A stretch of DNA of 64,000 bases from JBOGOC01 sp050747525 (GCA_050747525.1 JBOGOC010000091.1:115883-179882); one strand, 5' to 3'; positions 31,113 through 40,356 are shown, counted from the first letter of the stretch. The notes: a model not told the origin generated them from the letters alone. A program made the numbers and translations.

Positions 31113-32146
31113 CAACCGCGATAGCATGGGCCCTCATGGTCATCCTCGCGGCCCCGTCGCAGAGCACCTCCTCAGCGGCGCACAAGGGAAAGCCTTCGTG
31201 GAAGACGAATCTGAAGCGATTTGGGGTGACAGGGGAGCCTCCTGGAGGCATCTACGAGGCTGTGCGCCAGATGGCCTTCGGGGACAACGATGAGATCGTT
31301 GTCCTCTTTCCGGCTAACCAAGGTGTTGGCCCCGGTGAAGTGATTGGAGTTGCGCTGGATCGCTCGTCCGGCCAGATCACTCATCGAGCAAGCTGGCAAT
31401 CCTTGGGCTGGCAGTACGTCTTCGGTACCCGTGAGGGGCAATACGCTGTCGTCACCACGGAAGGCACGGCGCTCTATTCGAGAGGACTGAAGTCGATTCT
31501 CGCAAGGAACGGCGGCTCGGTGAAGCTGGCCGCTCCCGATGGTGCTTCCCTGGCTGTATGGAGAAGAGAGCAGGTGGACGGCGTAAACCGGGGGATTACT
31601 GCATTCCTGGATACCAAGGACCTGCGGCCCCTCGGCATCGAGTACGTGAACAAGCATGTTGATTCGATCTCGAGGACGCTCATTGCCAACACGGGTATCC
31701 GAAACAAGGATCTGTTCCTGGAGCTGTGGTCGCCGAGTGAGAACCTTCTGACACAGCGCTTGGCCTGCAACGGCTATCCACAATTCGTCTCGAACGAGGC
31801 TCTCGTGATGGTAGGCTCCGACTGTGTGGAAGTGATGAGCACCACCGGAGAGAGACTGTTCCAGGCCAGCGATCTTGACAATCCATCCTTCGCAGCGGCC
31901 TCTCGAGATGGCAGGAGGTTTGCCATCGTCGAGGCCCTTTACGCAAAGGGGATAGACCCTGGACTGAAGGCAGAGAAGTTCACGGTCTTCGGCGTCCATG
32001 AACGGTCTGCAGTATTCAGTACGATGATCAAGGAATTACGAGAAGAGAAATGGGGCAGGTCGGGTGCGGCACTGTCTCCAGATGGTTCGGCACTTGCGGT
32101 CAACTCCCTCGGAGTCGTCCAGCTCTTTGTTCTCTCAGATAACTGA
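31109..32146 (+). CDS. Exported protein, probable beta-propeller, unknown
   Basis: A 345-residue protein with a signal peptide (MTTAIAWALMVILAAPSQST). The remainder shows repeating strand-rich units (DNDEIVVLFPANQGVGPGEV, DGASLAVWRREQVDGVN, ASRDGRRFAIVEALYAKG, LSPDGSALAVNSLGVVQLF) like a divergent propeller. No enzyme motif is visible. The gene is coupled to the M16 protease (ATGA overlap) but is clearly lower in G+C, so it may be a later arrival or a fast-evolving partner. A bidirectional hairpin follows. Confidence 0.6.
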   Translation: MTTAIAWALMVILAAPSQSTSSAAHKGKPSWKTNLKRFGVTGEPPGGIYEAVRQMAFGDNDEIVVLFPANQGVGPGEVIGVALDRSSGQITHRASWQSLGWQYVFGTREGQYAVVTTEGTALYSRGLKSILARNGGSVKLAAPDGASLAVWRREQVDGVNRGITAFLDTKDLRPLGIEYVNKHVDSISRTLIANTGIRNKDLFLELWSPSENLLTQRLACNGYPQFVSNEALVMVGSDCVEVMSTTGERLFQASDLDNPSFAAASRDGRRFAIVEALYAKGIDPGLKAEKFTVFGVHERSAVFSTMIKELREEKWGRSGAALSPDGSALAVNSLGVVQLFVLSDN

Positions 32147-32222
32147 TGGCCAGGCAGTCAAGACCGCACGCCGCCTCCCGGGCGGTGGTAACGTCGTGGT
32201 GCCTGCCTCGTCATTCATCAGA

Positions 32223-32258
32223 TCTCCGAAACGTGCAATATCTTGCGCATCTCGGAGA
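32223..32258. terminator. Bidirectional terminator-like hairpin
   Basis: TCTCCGA (32223-32229) pairs with TCGGAGA (32252-32258), and GTGCAA pairs with TTGCGC inside, around a TATC loop. It is located between two convergent genes. Confidence 0.55.
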
Positions 32259-32310
32259 ACCACTGCAACAGCCTAGATCGCAAACTCCCGCGCCATGACC
32301 GACCCGGGGC

Positions 32311-33861
32311 CTAGTCTTCCTCGTCCTGCTCGGGCGCCGGATGCAGGTCGTTGACCGCGGGGCCGTGCAGGACCTTCCCCATCGCGTCGTAACGCGAGCC
32401 GTGGCACGGGCAGTCCCACGATTTCTCCAGTGAGTTCCACTGCACGATGCAGTTCAAGTGGGTGCAGGCCGCCGACAGCTCGTGCAGCCGGCCCCGCGGA
32501 TCGCGATAGACCGCGATCATGCGCAGCCCGCGCCGCACCACGGCACCCGACCCCGGCCCGATCTCGCCCACCGAGTCCACCTCGCCGGGGCCGACCAGGG
32601 ACGCGTACTGCAGCGCCACGTTGAGGGTCTCGCGGGCGAACTCGCGCAGAGCGCCCATCCGCCGGCGCCGGGGGCTGTACAGCTCGGTCCACGATGACGT
32701 GCGGCCCAGGATGAGCTCCGACAGGATCGTTCCGGCGATGGTCCCGTGGGTCATCCCCATGCCCGAGTCGCCGGTGGCGATGAAGACGCTGCTCTGGTCG
32801 TCCTCGCGCCCGATGTAGGCGAGGCCGTCCATCGTCTCCATCACCTCGCCCGACCACTGATACTCCACGTCCTCGGCCATCGGGAACCGACGGCGCGCCC
32901 ACGCCTCCAGGCGCGCGAACCGGGTCCCTGCGTCGTCCGCCTGGCCGCTCTTGTGATCCTCCCCCCCCACGATCAGGAGGTCGTGGCGCCCCGGCGCATC
33001 GGGCTCCTCGCTGAGGCGCACGTAGTGATAGGGGTCGAGCGTGTCCCAGTAGAGGGCCGTGGGGACGGTTCCGCGGGGGATGCGCATCCCCAGGACGTAG
33101 GTGCGGTATCCGGCCTGCTTGAGGTGCACGCCCAGCCGCTCGTTGATGGGGGTGTTGGTGGCGATCACGGCCGAGCCCGCCGTGACCACCGGGCCGCGGC
33201 TGGTCCACAGGTCCACGGCGCCGCGCCTCTCCTCCACGCTCACCACGTGTGCTCCGCGGAAGATCGACCCGCCCAGCCGCTCCACCGCCCGCGCCAGCCC
33301 CTCCAGGTACTTCATGGGGTGGACCTGGGCCTGTCGCGGAAAGCGCAGGCACGGGCCTGCCTCGAACGAGTCCACCGGAGCGCGCTGCACCAGCTCGACG
33401 TTCACGAGCCCCGCGCGCCGCGCGGCCGCCGCCTCGCGCGGCATCAGACGCATCCCCTCGGCGTCACCCGGGATGAGCCATCCGTCCACGCGGCGGAAGC
33501 CACAGGCGATCGACTCGTTGGTGACGATCTGCTCCACGGTGTCGATGGCCGCCGAGTGGCTCCCCGCGATGAGTGTGGTCAGCTCAGCGCCGTGGATGCG
33601 CTCCATTTCCACGTAGCGGTCGTCGATGGCGCACGTGAGATGGGCGGTGGTGCGGGCGGTCTCTCCCCCGCCCACATCCTTGTCGTCCAGCACCACGACC
33701 TGCGTGCCCAGACGCGCCAGCATCCAGGCGGTGGTCAGGCCGGCGATGCCAGCGCCCACGATGCACACGCCGGCTGCGGTGTCCCGCTCCAGGAGCGGGC
33801 TGCGCCGCACGCCGGCGGTGGGCATCCAGCACGAGACGCTCTCGGCCGTGCCATGAAGCAT
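32311..33861 (-). CDS. FAD-dependent oxidoreductase with C-terminal Rieske domain
   Basis: A 516-residue fusion. Residues 30-400 are a DAO-type FAD oxidoreductase (dinucleotide motif CIVGAGIAGLTTAWMLARLG, ATG-like GDSGMGMTHGTIAG near 370). Residues 415-505 are a Rieske [2Fe-2S] domain with CTHLNCIVQW and CPCHGSRYD ligands. This fused form is widespread, and its substrate is unknown. No signal peptide is obvious. The stop is 11 bases from the end of a doubtful region, and two small stress-type genes lie upstream on the same strand, so a redox-stress unit is plausible. Confidence 0.9.
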   Translation of the reverse strand: MLHGTAESVSCWMPTAGVRRSPLLERDTAAGVCIVGAGIAGLTTAWMLARLGTQVVVLDDKDVGGGETARTTAHLTCAIDDRYVEMERIHGAELTTLIAGSHSAAIDTVEQIVTNESIACGFRRVDGWLIPGDAEGMRLMPREAAAARRAGLVNVELVQRAPVDSFEAGPCLRFPRQAQVHPMKYLEGLARAVERLGGSIFRGAHVVSVEERRGAVDLWTSRGPVVTAGSAVIATNTPINERLGVHLKQAGYRTYVLGMRIPRGTVPTALYWDTLDPYHYVRLSEEPDAPGRHDLLIVGGEDHKSGQADDAGTRFARLEAWARRRFPMAEDVEYQWSGEVMETMDGLAYIGREDDQSSVFIATGDSGMGMTHGTIAGTILSELILGRTSSWTELYSPRRRRMGALREFARETLNVALQYASLVGPGEVDSVGEIGPGSGAVVRRGLRMIAVYRDPRGRLHELSAACTHLNCIVQWNSLEKSWDCPCHGSRYDAMGKVLHGPAVNDLHPAPEQDEED

Positions 33862-33871
33862 GACCGGGCCC

Positions 33872-34279
33872 TCAGTGCGGCAGTGGCCTGCGTGTCTCCA
33901 CGGTGGCGGGCGCGTAGCCGAAGTACAGCGCCACCGCGGCCGAGATGAAGTGCAGCCAGATGTCGGCCCCGCTGATGGGCATCAGGCCGAAGAAGTTCGG
34001 AGTGATGAACCCCAGGAAGCCCAGCACCAGAAAAGCCCACCCGACGATCTGCGCATACAGGCGCGCGGTGTGCAGAGTGCCGAAGTACACCGCGATGCCG
34101 GCCACGCCGACCAGCAGATGATAAAGGTTGTGCAGGCCATTGACTTCAAAGGCGCCGAACAGGAGCTGCGTCTCGTGCTCCATCGCGCCGCGACCCATGA
34201 ATCCCGCAAGGCCGAAGAACGTGAAGATGATCCCGTAGACCAACGCGAACAGATGTACCGAACTCCTCCTGTACTCCAT
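33872..34279 (-). CDS. DUF4383 family four-span membrane protein
   Basis: A 135-residue membrane protein with four spans: HLFALVYGIIFTFFGLAGFM, HNLYHLLVGVAGIAVYFG, QIVGWAFLVLGFLGFITPN and WLHFISAAVALYFGYA. The HNLYHLLVG motif is the hallmark of DUF4383, whose function is unknown. It lies 10 bases upstream of the Rieske oxidoreductase and is probably co-transcribed. ATG 34279 has AAGGAG about 10 bases upstream; a 39-codon N-terminal extension is possible but unlikely. Confidence 0.82.
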   Translation of the reverse strand: MEYRRSSVHLFALVYGIIFTFFGLAGFMGRGAMEHETQLLFGAFEVNGLHNLYHLLVGVAGIAVYFGTLHTARLYAQIVGWAFLVLGFLGFITPNFFGLMPISGADIWLHFISAAVALYFGYAPATVETRRPLPH

Positions 34280-34392
34280 ACAAGCCGCTCCTTGCACGCC
34301 AAGACGGGGCCTGATCGATTCTAGGTTGCTCGAAAGTGGCCGCAAGGCGCGGGTTGCGCGGAGTCGGGGAGATCCCTCTCGTGGCCGTCGGG

Positions 34393-34947
34393 TCAACCCC
34401 TGTCCATCGTTTCGAGGAGGCTGCGCAGATCCTCGGCGTGCTCTTCCTCGTCCGCGAGAATCTCCTCCATCATGTGGCGCGTGGTGGGGTCGTCGTTGCC
34501 CAGGAAGCGGATGATCTCCGCGTAGGAGTCGATGGCGATCCGCTCGGCGACCAGGTCTTCCTGGATCATGGAGATCAGGGAGTCCCCTTCCACGTACTCG
34601 GAGTGGCTGCGCGTGAGCAGGCCGGCGGGGTTGAAGTCCGGCGCGCCACCCAGCTGCGTGATGCGACGGGCGATGAGGTCCATGTGCCGCTGCTCCTCGT
34701 TGGCGTGCTCGAGGAACTCGTCGGCCACGGGCTGGGCGTGGATGCCGCTGGCCATGAAGTAGTGGCGGCGGTAGCGCAGCACGCAGACCACCTCCGTGGC
34801 CAAGGCCTCGTTGAGCACGCGCAGCACGGTGTCTCTGTCGGCCCGGTAGCCGGCGGTCACGGCGCCGGTCATCATGTGGGCGCGCGCCCGGCGGCGGATC
34901 TCCTGGATGTCGGACACGAATGGACTTGCGGTCTTCGACGGCGCCAT
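34393..34947 (-). CDS. Ferritin-like (bacterioferritin-type) protein
   Basis: A 184-residue four-helix protein with diiron ligands in the order E (NEALATEVVCVLRYRRHYF), E-x2-H (EHANEEQRHMDLIARRI), E (IQEDLVAERIAIDSYAEII) and E-x2-H (ADEEEHAEDLRSLL). It matches the ferritin-like/bacterioferritin-related group that stores or detoxifies iron. Start ATG 34947 follows a GGAG. It probably heads the unit with the DUF4383 and Rieske genes. Confidence 0.87.
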   Translation of the reverse strand: MAPSKTASPFVSDIQEIRRRARAHMMTGAVTAGYRADRDTVLRVLNEALATEVVCVLRYRRHYFMASGIHAQPVADEFLEHANEEQRHMDLIARRITQLGGAPDFNPAGLLTRSHSEYVEGDSLISMIQEDLVAERIAIDSYAEIIRFLGNDDPTTRHMMEEILADEEEHAEDLRSLLETMDRG

Positions 34948-34999
34948 GGGGGCTCTCCTTGCTGGATAGGGGGGCCGCCGCGCTGAAGATCTTAGGACA

Positions 35000-35710
35000 T
35001 CAGGGGACGAATCGCCCCAGGTGCTCGGTCCACCAGGGCCAGTCGTGGCCGAACACGTTGGGCCAGATCTCGCAGTGGCACGCGATCCCCTTGGAGGCCA
35101 GCAGCCCGGCGAAGCTCCGTGTCTCCTCCACCAGGTGGTCGTGCTCGCCGGTGGCCAGGACCACCCCCAGATCGCGGACCCTGTCGACCCAGCTTCCGTC
35201 GTAGTTGGCGATGTAGGCCGTGGGGCAGTGGAAGTAGCAGGTCTCGTCCCAGTAGCCGTCCAGGAACCGATGGATGTCGTACATCCCCGAGAAGGCCACC
35301 ACGCGGGAGACCAGGTCCGGGTGGCGGAAAGCGAAGTTCACGGCGTGATAGGCGCCGAACGAAGCGCCGAAGGTGATGACGTCGTTGCGCTGGGCCTTGT
35401 CGCGCATGAAGGGGATCACTTCGGAGGCAAGGTAGCGGTCGTACTGATCGTGCCGGTGGGCCCTCCATCCGGGATGCGCGCCGCGGTTGTACCACGACTC
35501 GCCGTCCACCGAGTCCACGCTGCAGACCTGGATCTCGCCCGCTTCGATCTTGCCGGCCAGCCCCCCGATGAGCCCGCGGTCTTCGTTCTGCCAGGCGTTC
35601 CCCAGCGAGGTGGGAAAGGCCAGCACCGGCCTCCCCCAGTGCCCGTACCAGACGAGCTCCATGGGGCGGCCCAGAGACGGGCTGTCCCAGGTGCGCTGTT
35701 CCCGGTGCAT
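35000..35710 (-). CDS. Putative esterase, alpha/beta fold
   Basis: A 236-residue alpha/beta hydrolase of the esterase-D-like type: nucleophile elbow ITFGASFGAYHAVNFAF (Ser about 125), acid in ATGEHDHLVEETR and His in NVFGHDWPWW. No signal peptide. It diverges from the ATP-grasp gene across 97 bases, and relatives of this esterase commonly stand beside ATP-grasp/GCS2 clusters, so it may release or trim the product of that cluster. ATG 35710 was chosen; six extra codons begin with TTG. Confidence 0.82.
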   Translation of the reverse strand: MHREQRTWDSPSLGRPMELVWYGHWGRPVLAFPTSLGNAWQNEDRGLIGGLAGKIEAGEIQVCSVDSVDGESWYNRGAHPGWRAHRHDQYDRYLASEVIPFMRDKAQRNDVITFGASFGAYHAVNFAFRHPDLVSRVVAFSGMYDIHRFLDGYWDETCYFHCPTAYIANYDGSWVDRVRDLGVVLATGEHDHLVEETRSFAGLLASKGIACHCEIWPNVFGHDWPWWTEHLGRFVP

Positions 35711-35807
35711 CCGATGCCGCCCCCCCAAAGGCCCCCGGCGTCCCTCTACGCGCCCGGTTCTGCGCGCCGCGATGTATCATATCCCCCTGCATCTCACGGG
35801 AGAAGCC

Positions 35808-36869
35808 ATGTCAACGTCACTCGCCAGGATTGTCGGCATTCTGTACGGCATGGAACGCACGTTTCCCCCCGCCCTGGCGGCCGAGATCGACCGCCGTGGG
35901 GGGGGCAAGGTGGCCGCTCAGCTGGTGAGCGTGGGGCCCGTGAGGCAGGACAGAACGGCGGGCTACGACGTCATCCTCGATCGCATCAGTCACGAGGTCC
36001 CCTTCTACCGATCGTGGCTGAAGGCCGAGGCCGCCCTCGGGACCCAGGTGGTGAACAACCCCTTCTGGTGGACCGTGGACGACAAGTTCCTCGACAACAT
36101 CATCGCGCATCGCGTCGGGGTGGCGGTGCCGCGCACGGTCATCCTGCCGCACAAGCAGCATCCGCCCAACACGTCGTCGGACTCCTTCAGCAACCTCGCC
36201 TATCCCATCGACTGGGACGCCGTGTTCGCCTACCTGGGCTTCCCCATCTTCCTCAAGCCGGCGCACGGAGGCGGGTGGAAGGATGTCTACAAGGTGAACA
36301 CTCCGGAGGAGTTCTTCGCCGCGTACGACAGGACGCACACGCTGATGATGATGGCGCAGGAGGCCATCGAGTTCCGGGAGTACTTCCGGTGCTACGTCCT
36401 GGGCCGCGAGCGTGTGCGCATCATGCCCTACGATCCCCGCCAGCCTTTCGAGCGCCGGTACGTCCAGGACGGCGCCGGAACCGACCCCGCGCTGCTGCGG
36501 CGCGTGGAGCGCGACGCGGTGGCCCTGTGCCGCGCGCTGGGGTACGACTTCAACACGGTCGAGCTGGCGGTGCGGGATGGCGTCCCCTACGCCATCGACT
36601 TCATGAACCCCGCGCCCGACTGCGACAGCTTCTCGGTGGGGCCGGCCAGCTTCGAGTGGGTGGTCTCCAACGCGGCGGACCTGCTGATCGATCGCGCCCT
36701 GCACCCGCGCCCGCTGGAGCTGACGGGAGACTGGACGTCCACGGCCCCCTGGCCGCCACGGCCCGCTCCGACCGAGCCCCTCCCGTCCACGGAGCCCGGG
36801 ATCAAGGGGACGCGCGGCCGGGCGCCGCGGAGAGCGGGAGGGCGCCCCTCCGCCCGCGGAAAGTCATGA
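35808..36869 (+). CDS. ATP-grasp ligase
   Basis: A 353-residue ATP-grasp protein. Nucleotide-binding lysine region IDWDAVFAYLGFPIFLKPAH followed by the glycine loop GGGWKDVYKV, ribose/adenine stretch MMAQEAIEFREYFRCYVLG, and metal-binding acidic/Asn motif GVPYAIDFMNPAPDCD. Such enzymes join a carboxylate to an amine through an acyl phosphate. The N-terminal 100 residues (substrate side) are unlike glutathione or D-Ala ligases that I know. The last 45 residues are a Pro/Arg-rich tail. Its stop overlaps the next gene (ATGA). Confidence 0.83.
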   Translation: MSTSLARIVGILYGMERTFPPALAAEIDRRGGGKVAAQLVSVGPVRQDRTAGYDVILDRISHEVPFYRSWLKAEAALGTQVVNNPFWWTVDDKFLDNIIAHRVGVAVPRTVILPHKQHPPNTSSDSFSNLAYPIDWDAVFAYLGFPIFLKPAHGGGWKDVYKVNTPEEFFAAYDRTHTLMMMAQEAIEFREYFRCYVLGRERVRIMPYDPRQPFERRYVQDGAGTDPALLRRVERDAVALCRALGYDFNTVELAVRDGVPYAIDFMNPAPDCDSFSVGPASFEWVVSNAADLLIDRALHPRPLELTGDWTSTAPWPPRPAPTEPLPSTEPGIKGTRGRAPRRAGGRPSARGKS

Positions 36870-37978
36870 CCTCGCGTCCCAGCTTCACCATCGGCATCGA
36901 GGAGGAGTTCCAGGTCATCGACCCGGTCACCCGCGAGCTGCGCTCCCACATCAACGAGATCTTCGTGCAGGGCAACGCGGTGATGAAGGATCGCTTCAAG
37001 CCCGAGCTGCATCAGTCGGTGGTGGAGATAGGCACCGACATCTGCGACGACATCCACGCCGCGCGGCGCGACGTGACCTCCACGCGGCGGCAGCTGGCCA
37101 GCCTGGCCCGCGACAACGGGCTGCGGATCGCGGCCGCGGGAACGCACCCCTTCTCCCACTGGGCATCGGTGGGAATCACCAGCGGCAATCCGCGCTACGA
37201 GCGGCTCATCGAGGACCTGCAGATGGTGGCGCGCGCCAACCTCATCTTCGGTCTGCACGTGCACATCGGCGTGGAGGACCGCGAGGCCCGCATCCACATC
37301 ATGAACGCCGTGCGCTACCTCCTGCCCCACGTGCTGGCGCTGTCGGTGAACTCGCCTTTCTGGCTGGGGCGCGACACGGGATGGATGTCCTACCGCTGCA
37401 AGGTGTTCGACAAGTTTCCCCGCACCAACATCCCCGATCTCTTCGAGTCGTGGGGTGAGTACGAGGAATTCGTGAACCTGCTGGTCAAGACGCAGTGCGT
37501 GCTGGACGGGCGCCAGATCTGGTGGGACATCCGTCCCCATACCATCTACTCCACCCTGGAGTACCGGATCTGCGACATCCCGATGCGCGTGGACGAGACC
37601 ATCGCCCTGGCCGCGCTCATCCAGGCCATCACCGCCAAGCTGTGGGTGCTGCAGTCGCGCAACCTCACCTTCCGCCACTACCGCCGCTCCCTGATCATGG
37701 AGAACAAGTGGCGCGCGGCGCGCTGGGGGACAACGGGGAAGCTGATCGACTTCGGCAAGCAGGCCGAGGTCCCCATGGCCGACCTGGCCGAGGAGCTGAT
37801 CGAGTTCGTGGACGACGTGGTGGACGAGCTGGGGTCACGCAAGGAGGTGGAGAGGATTCGGGGGATCGTGAAGAACGGCACGGGGGCCGAGCGGCAGCTG
37901 AAGATCTACAAGGAGACCGGCGACCTGAAGGCGGTCATGGACTACGTGGTGAGCGAAACGGAGGCAGGGCTGGCATGA
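36866..37978 (+). CDS. Carboxylate-amine ligase, GCS2/YbdK family
   Basis: A 370-residue member of glutamate-cysteine ligase family 2: FTIGIEEEFQVIDPVTREL at the N-terminus (glutamates for metal), HQSVVEIGTDIC, ARANLIFGLHVHIGV, WWDIRPHTIYSTLEYRICDI. It forms an amide on the gamma- or alpha-carboxyl of an amino acid; YbdK itself has weak gamma-glutamylcysteine activity. It is coupled on both sides by ATGA overlaps, so it works with the ATP-grasp and peptidase neighbours, presumably to make a small peptide. Confidence 0.9.
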   Translation: MTSRPSFTIGIEEEFQVIDPVTRELRSHINEIFVQGNAVMKDRFKPELHQSVVEIGTDICDDIHAARRDVTSTRRQLASLARDNGLRIAAAGTHPFSHWASVGITSGNPRYERLIEDLQMVARANLIFGLHVHIGVEDREARIHIMNAVRYLLPHVLALSVNSPFWLGRDTGWMSYRCKVFDKFPRTNIPDLFESWGEYEEFVNLLVKTQCVLDGRQIWWDIRPHTIYSTLEYRICDIPMRVDETIALAALIQAITAKLWVLQSRNLTFRHYRRSLIMENKWRAARWGTTGKLIDFGKQAEVPMADLAEELIEFVDDVVDELGSRKEVERIRGIVKNGTGAERQLKIYKETGDLKAVMDYVVSETEAGLA

Positions 37979-39012
37979 CACGGGATTTGAGAGGCGTTCC
38001 CTACGACGAGAGCTTCCGCCAGGGGGCGCACAGCGCCGCCTTCACGTGCCTGAAGGTGAGGCCCGGAGAGCGGGTGGTGCTCATCACCGACGAGCAGACC
38101 CTGGGCATCGGCGCGGCGCTGGACGAGCAGCTGCGGGCCGCGGGCGGAGAGGTCTCGGCCTGGGTCCTGGAGGACCTGGAGGAGCGTCCCCTGAAGGGCT
38201 TTCCCGAGCCGATCGCGCGGTCGATGGAGACGGCCGCAGTGAGCGTGTTCGCGGCCAGCGCGCTTCCCGGAGAGCTGACCGCCCGCATCGCCATGACCCG
38301 CATCGTCAACCGCCTGGGCATCCGCCACGCCCACATGGTGAACATCACTCCACGCATCATGTGCGAGGGGATGCGGGCCGACTTCGACAAGGTGGACAAG
38401 CTGGCCCGGTGGGTGCACGCGCGCACCAGCGGGGCCCGCGAGCTGACCGCCAGCACCCCGGCGGGGACGCATCTGTCGGCAAGCTTCTCTTCCGACATCC
38501 GCTGGCTCAGGACGTCGGGGATCATCACGCGGGACAAGTGGGGCAACCTGCCGGGGGGAGAGGTGTTCACCGCCCCGGCGCGGGTGGACGGCGTCTACGT
38601 GGTGGACGGCGTGCTGGGGGACTGGCTGGCCCCCAAGTACGGCGACATGCAGGGGCACCCGCTCACCGTTCAGATCGAGAACTCGCGCATCGTGAAGACG
38701 TCGTGCGATCGGGCCGACGTGCTGGCCGATTTCCGCGCCTACACGTCCACCGATCCCAACTCCAACCGCGTGGGGGAGCTGGCCCTGGGCGTGAACCTGG
38801 CGGTGAAGGACGTGATCGGCCAGATCCTGCAGGACGAGAAGATCCCGGGGCTGCACCTGGCCTTCGGGCACCCGTACAGCGAGCACACCGGCGCCGACTG
38901 GAGCTCCACCACGCACATCGACATCGTGGGCCGGCGGTTCGACGTGGACGTGGATGGTCAGCCGATCATGCGGGACAGCCGCTTCCTGCTGGACGATCCG
39001 GTCCTGGTCTGA
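37975..39012 (+). CDS. M29-type aminopeptidase
   Basis: A 345-residue metallo-aminopeptidase of the thermophilic M29 type. Metal ligands: Glu in LPGGEVFTAP, Glu in NRVGELALG, His in HLAFGHPYSEH and His-x-Asp in TTHIDIVG. The N-terminal domain (VRPGERVVLITDEQTLGIGA) is typical. It normally removes N-terminal residues from short peptides; inside this cluster it may mature or recycle the ligase product. The ATG overlaps the ligase stop (ATGA); 12 bases separate it from the next gene. Confidence 0.85.
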   Translation: MTRDLRGVPYDESFRQGAHSAAFTCLKVRPGERVVLITDEQTLGIGAALDEQLRAAGGEVSAWVLEDLEERPLKGFPEPIARSMETAAVSVFAASALPGELTARIAMTRIVNRLGIRHAHMVNITPRIMCEGMRADFDKVDKLARWVHARTSGARELTASTPAGTHLSASFSSDIRWLRTSGIITRDKWGNLPGGEVFTAPARVDGVYVVDGVLGDWLAPKYGDMQGHPLTVQIENSRIVKTSCDRADVLADFRAYTSTDPNSNRVGELALGVNLAVKDVIGQILQDEKIPGLHLAFGHPYSEHTGADWSSTTHIDIVGRRFDVDVDGQPIMRDSRFLLDDPVLV

Positions 39013-39024
39013 GACCCGCCATCG

Positions 39025-40248
39025 ATGGACACGCACTACCGGCGTCTCTTCAACGCGCACTACTCCGACGACCTCTACGCGCGCATGTGCGCCCTGATGG
39101 ACCGGCGGCTGGAGACCCCGCGCTTCGAGTTCCGCCTGGCCGAGACCCCGCTGCTCCTCCCCGCCGGCCTGAGGGTCCGCTGCGAGAACGCGGTGCGCGA
39201 GATCCTGGCCATCATCCGCCGGCCCGACGTGCTGGAAGGTTGCGCGGCCGCGGTGCCGGCGCGCTACGACGTGCCGCGGCCCGACAGGCTCCCTCACTTC
39301 CTGGCCATCGACCTGGGGATCGTGCGCGGAGAGACGGGCGAGCTGGAGCCCCGCCTCATCGAGCTGCAGGGGTTCTCGTCGCTGTACGGCATGCAGCTGG
39401 TGCAGGGAGGAGTCTGGTCGGAAATGCTGGCGGGCATCCCCGGGATGCCCTCGAGGTGGACGCCTCTGTTCTCGGGTCTGGACGAGGTCGGGTACGTCAG
39501 CCTGCTGCGCCGCACCATCATCGCGGACGCCGATCCCCAGGAGGTCATCCTGCTGGACCTGCATCCCGACCGGCAGAAGACGCGGCCGGACTTCCACGCC
39601 ACCGCGCGCCTGCTGGGCGTGCGTGCCGTGTGCGTGACGGAGCTCACGCGCTCGGGCCGCCGGCTCGAGGCGCCGGTCGCGCCGGGCTCCACGAAGCGCG
39701 CGCCGGTGCGGCGGGTGCTGCACCGCGTGGTGTTCGACGAGCTGGAGCGCAGCCGGGTGACCATGCCGTTCGACTACCGCGACGACCTGGAGGTGGTGTG
39801 GGTGTCGCATCCCAACTGGTACTGGATCTGGTCCAAGTACACGCTCCCCTTCATCGATCATCCGGCCGCGCCGCGCGCGCTGCGGCTCGATGAGGTGGAT
39901 CCGCTTCCGAGCGACCTTTCGGGCTTCATCCTCAAGCCGGTCTTCTCGTTCGCGGGTCAGGGGGTGGAGGTGGACGTGGACGCCGCGCGCATCGCGGCGA
40001 TCCCGGCCGAGGAGCGATCGTCCTGGCTGCTGCAGCGCAAGGTGAGCTATGCGCCGGCCCTGGTGGCTCCCGACGGAACCGGCGTGAAGGCCGAGATCCG
40101 CATGATGTACCTGCGCCCCGACGACGCGGACGAGATGGTGCTGGCCATCAATCTGACCCGTCTGTCGCGCGGCAAGATGCACGGCGTGGACCACAACAAG
40201 GGCCTGCGCTGGGTAGGATCATCGGTGGCCCTCTGGCCCGAAGGCTGA
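39025..40248 (+). CDS. ATP-grasp-like protein, unknown substrate
   Basis: A 407-residue protein. The middle carries LIELQGFSSLYGMQLVQGG, reminiscent of substrate sites in glutathionylspermidine-synthase-like enzymes. The C-terminal third has an ATP-grasp core: LSGFILKPVFSFAGQGVEVD, WLLQRKVSY, and GVKAEIRMMYL, then MVLAINLTRLSRG. I do not know a characterised relative. As the fourth gene of the run, it would add a second ligation step. Its 3' end overlaps candidate enhancer repeats for the next operon. Confidence 0.65.
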   Translation: MDTHYRRLFNAHYSDDLYARMCALMDRRLETPRFEFRLAETPLLLPAGLRVRCENAVREILAIIRRPDVLEGCAAAVPARYDVPRPDRLPHFLAIDLGIVRGETGELEPRLIELQGFSSLYGMQLVQGGVWSEMLAGIPGMPSRWTPLFSGLDEVGYVSLLRRTIIADADPQEVILLDLHPDRQKTRPDFHATARLLGVRAVCVTELTRSGRRLEAPVAPGSTKRAPVRRVLHRVVFDELERSRVTMPFDYRDDLEVVWVSHPNWYWIWSKYTLPFIDHPAAPRALRLDEVDPLPSDLSGFILKPVFSFAGQGVEVDVDAARIAAIPAEERSSWLLQRKVSYAPALVAPDGTGVKAEIRMMYLRPDDADEMVLAINLTRLSRGKMHGVDHNKGLRWVGSSVALWPEG

Positions 40249-40257
40249 CCCCGGCGT

Positions 40258-40292
40258 CCGGACACCTGACCGATGAGCCCCGGACACGTGTC
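40258..40292 (+). promoter_or_regulatory. Candidate upstream activator sites
   Basis: CCGGACACCTG (40258-40268) and CCGGACACGTG (40280-40290) are direct repeats 22 bp apart, two helical turns. The second extends into a perfect palindrome, GACACGTGTC (40283-40292). They lie about 65-100 bases upstream of a sigma-54 promoter, where an NtrC-type protein would bind. Confidence 0.5.
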
Positions 40293-40356
40293 ACGCGGAC
40301 AGCCGTCCACCGCCGCAAAGCCCCGTCGCAGCGGAGCTTGACCTCCGGCGGGCCCA

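Noticed and set aside
37942..40194. 750-codon open frame on the minus strand
   Set aside because: It is antisense to the M29 peptidase and ATP-grasp-like genes, which have clear motifs; the reverse product has none.
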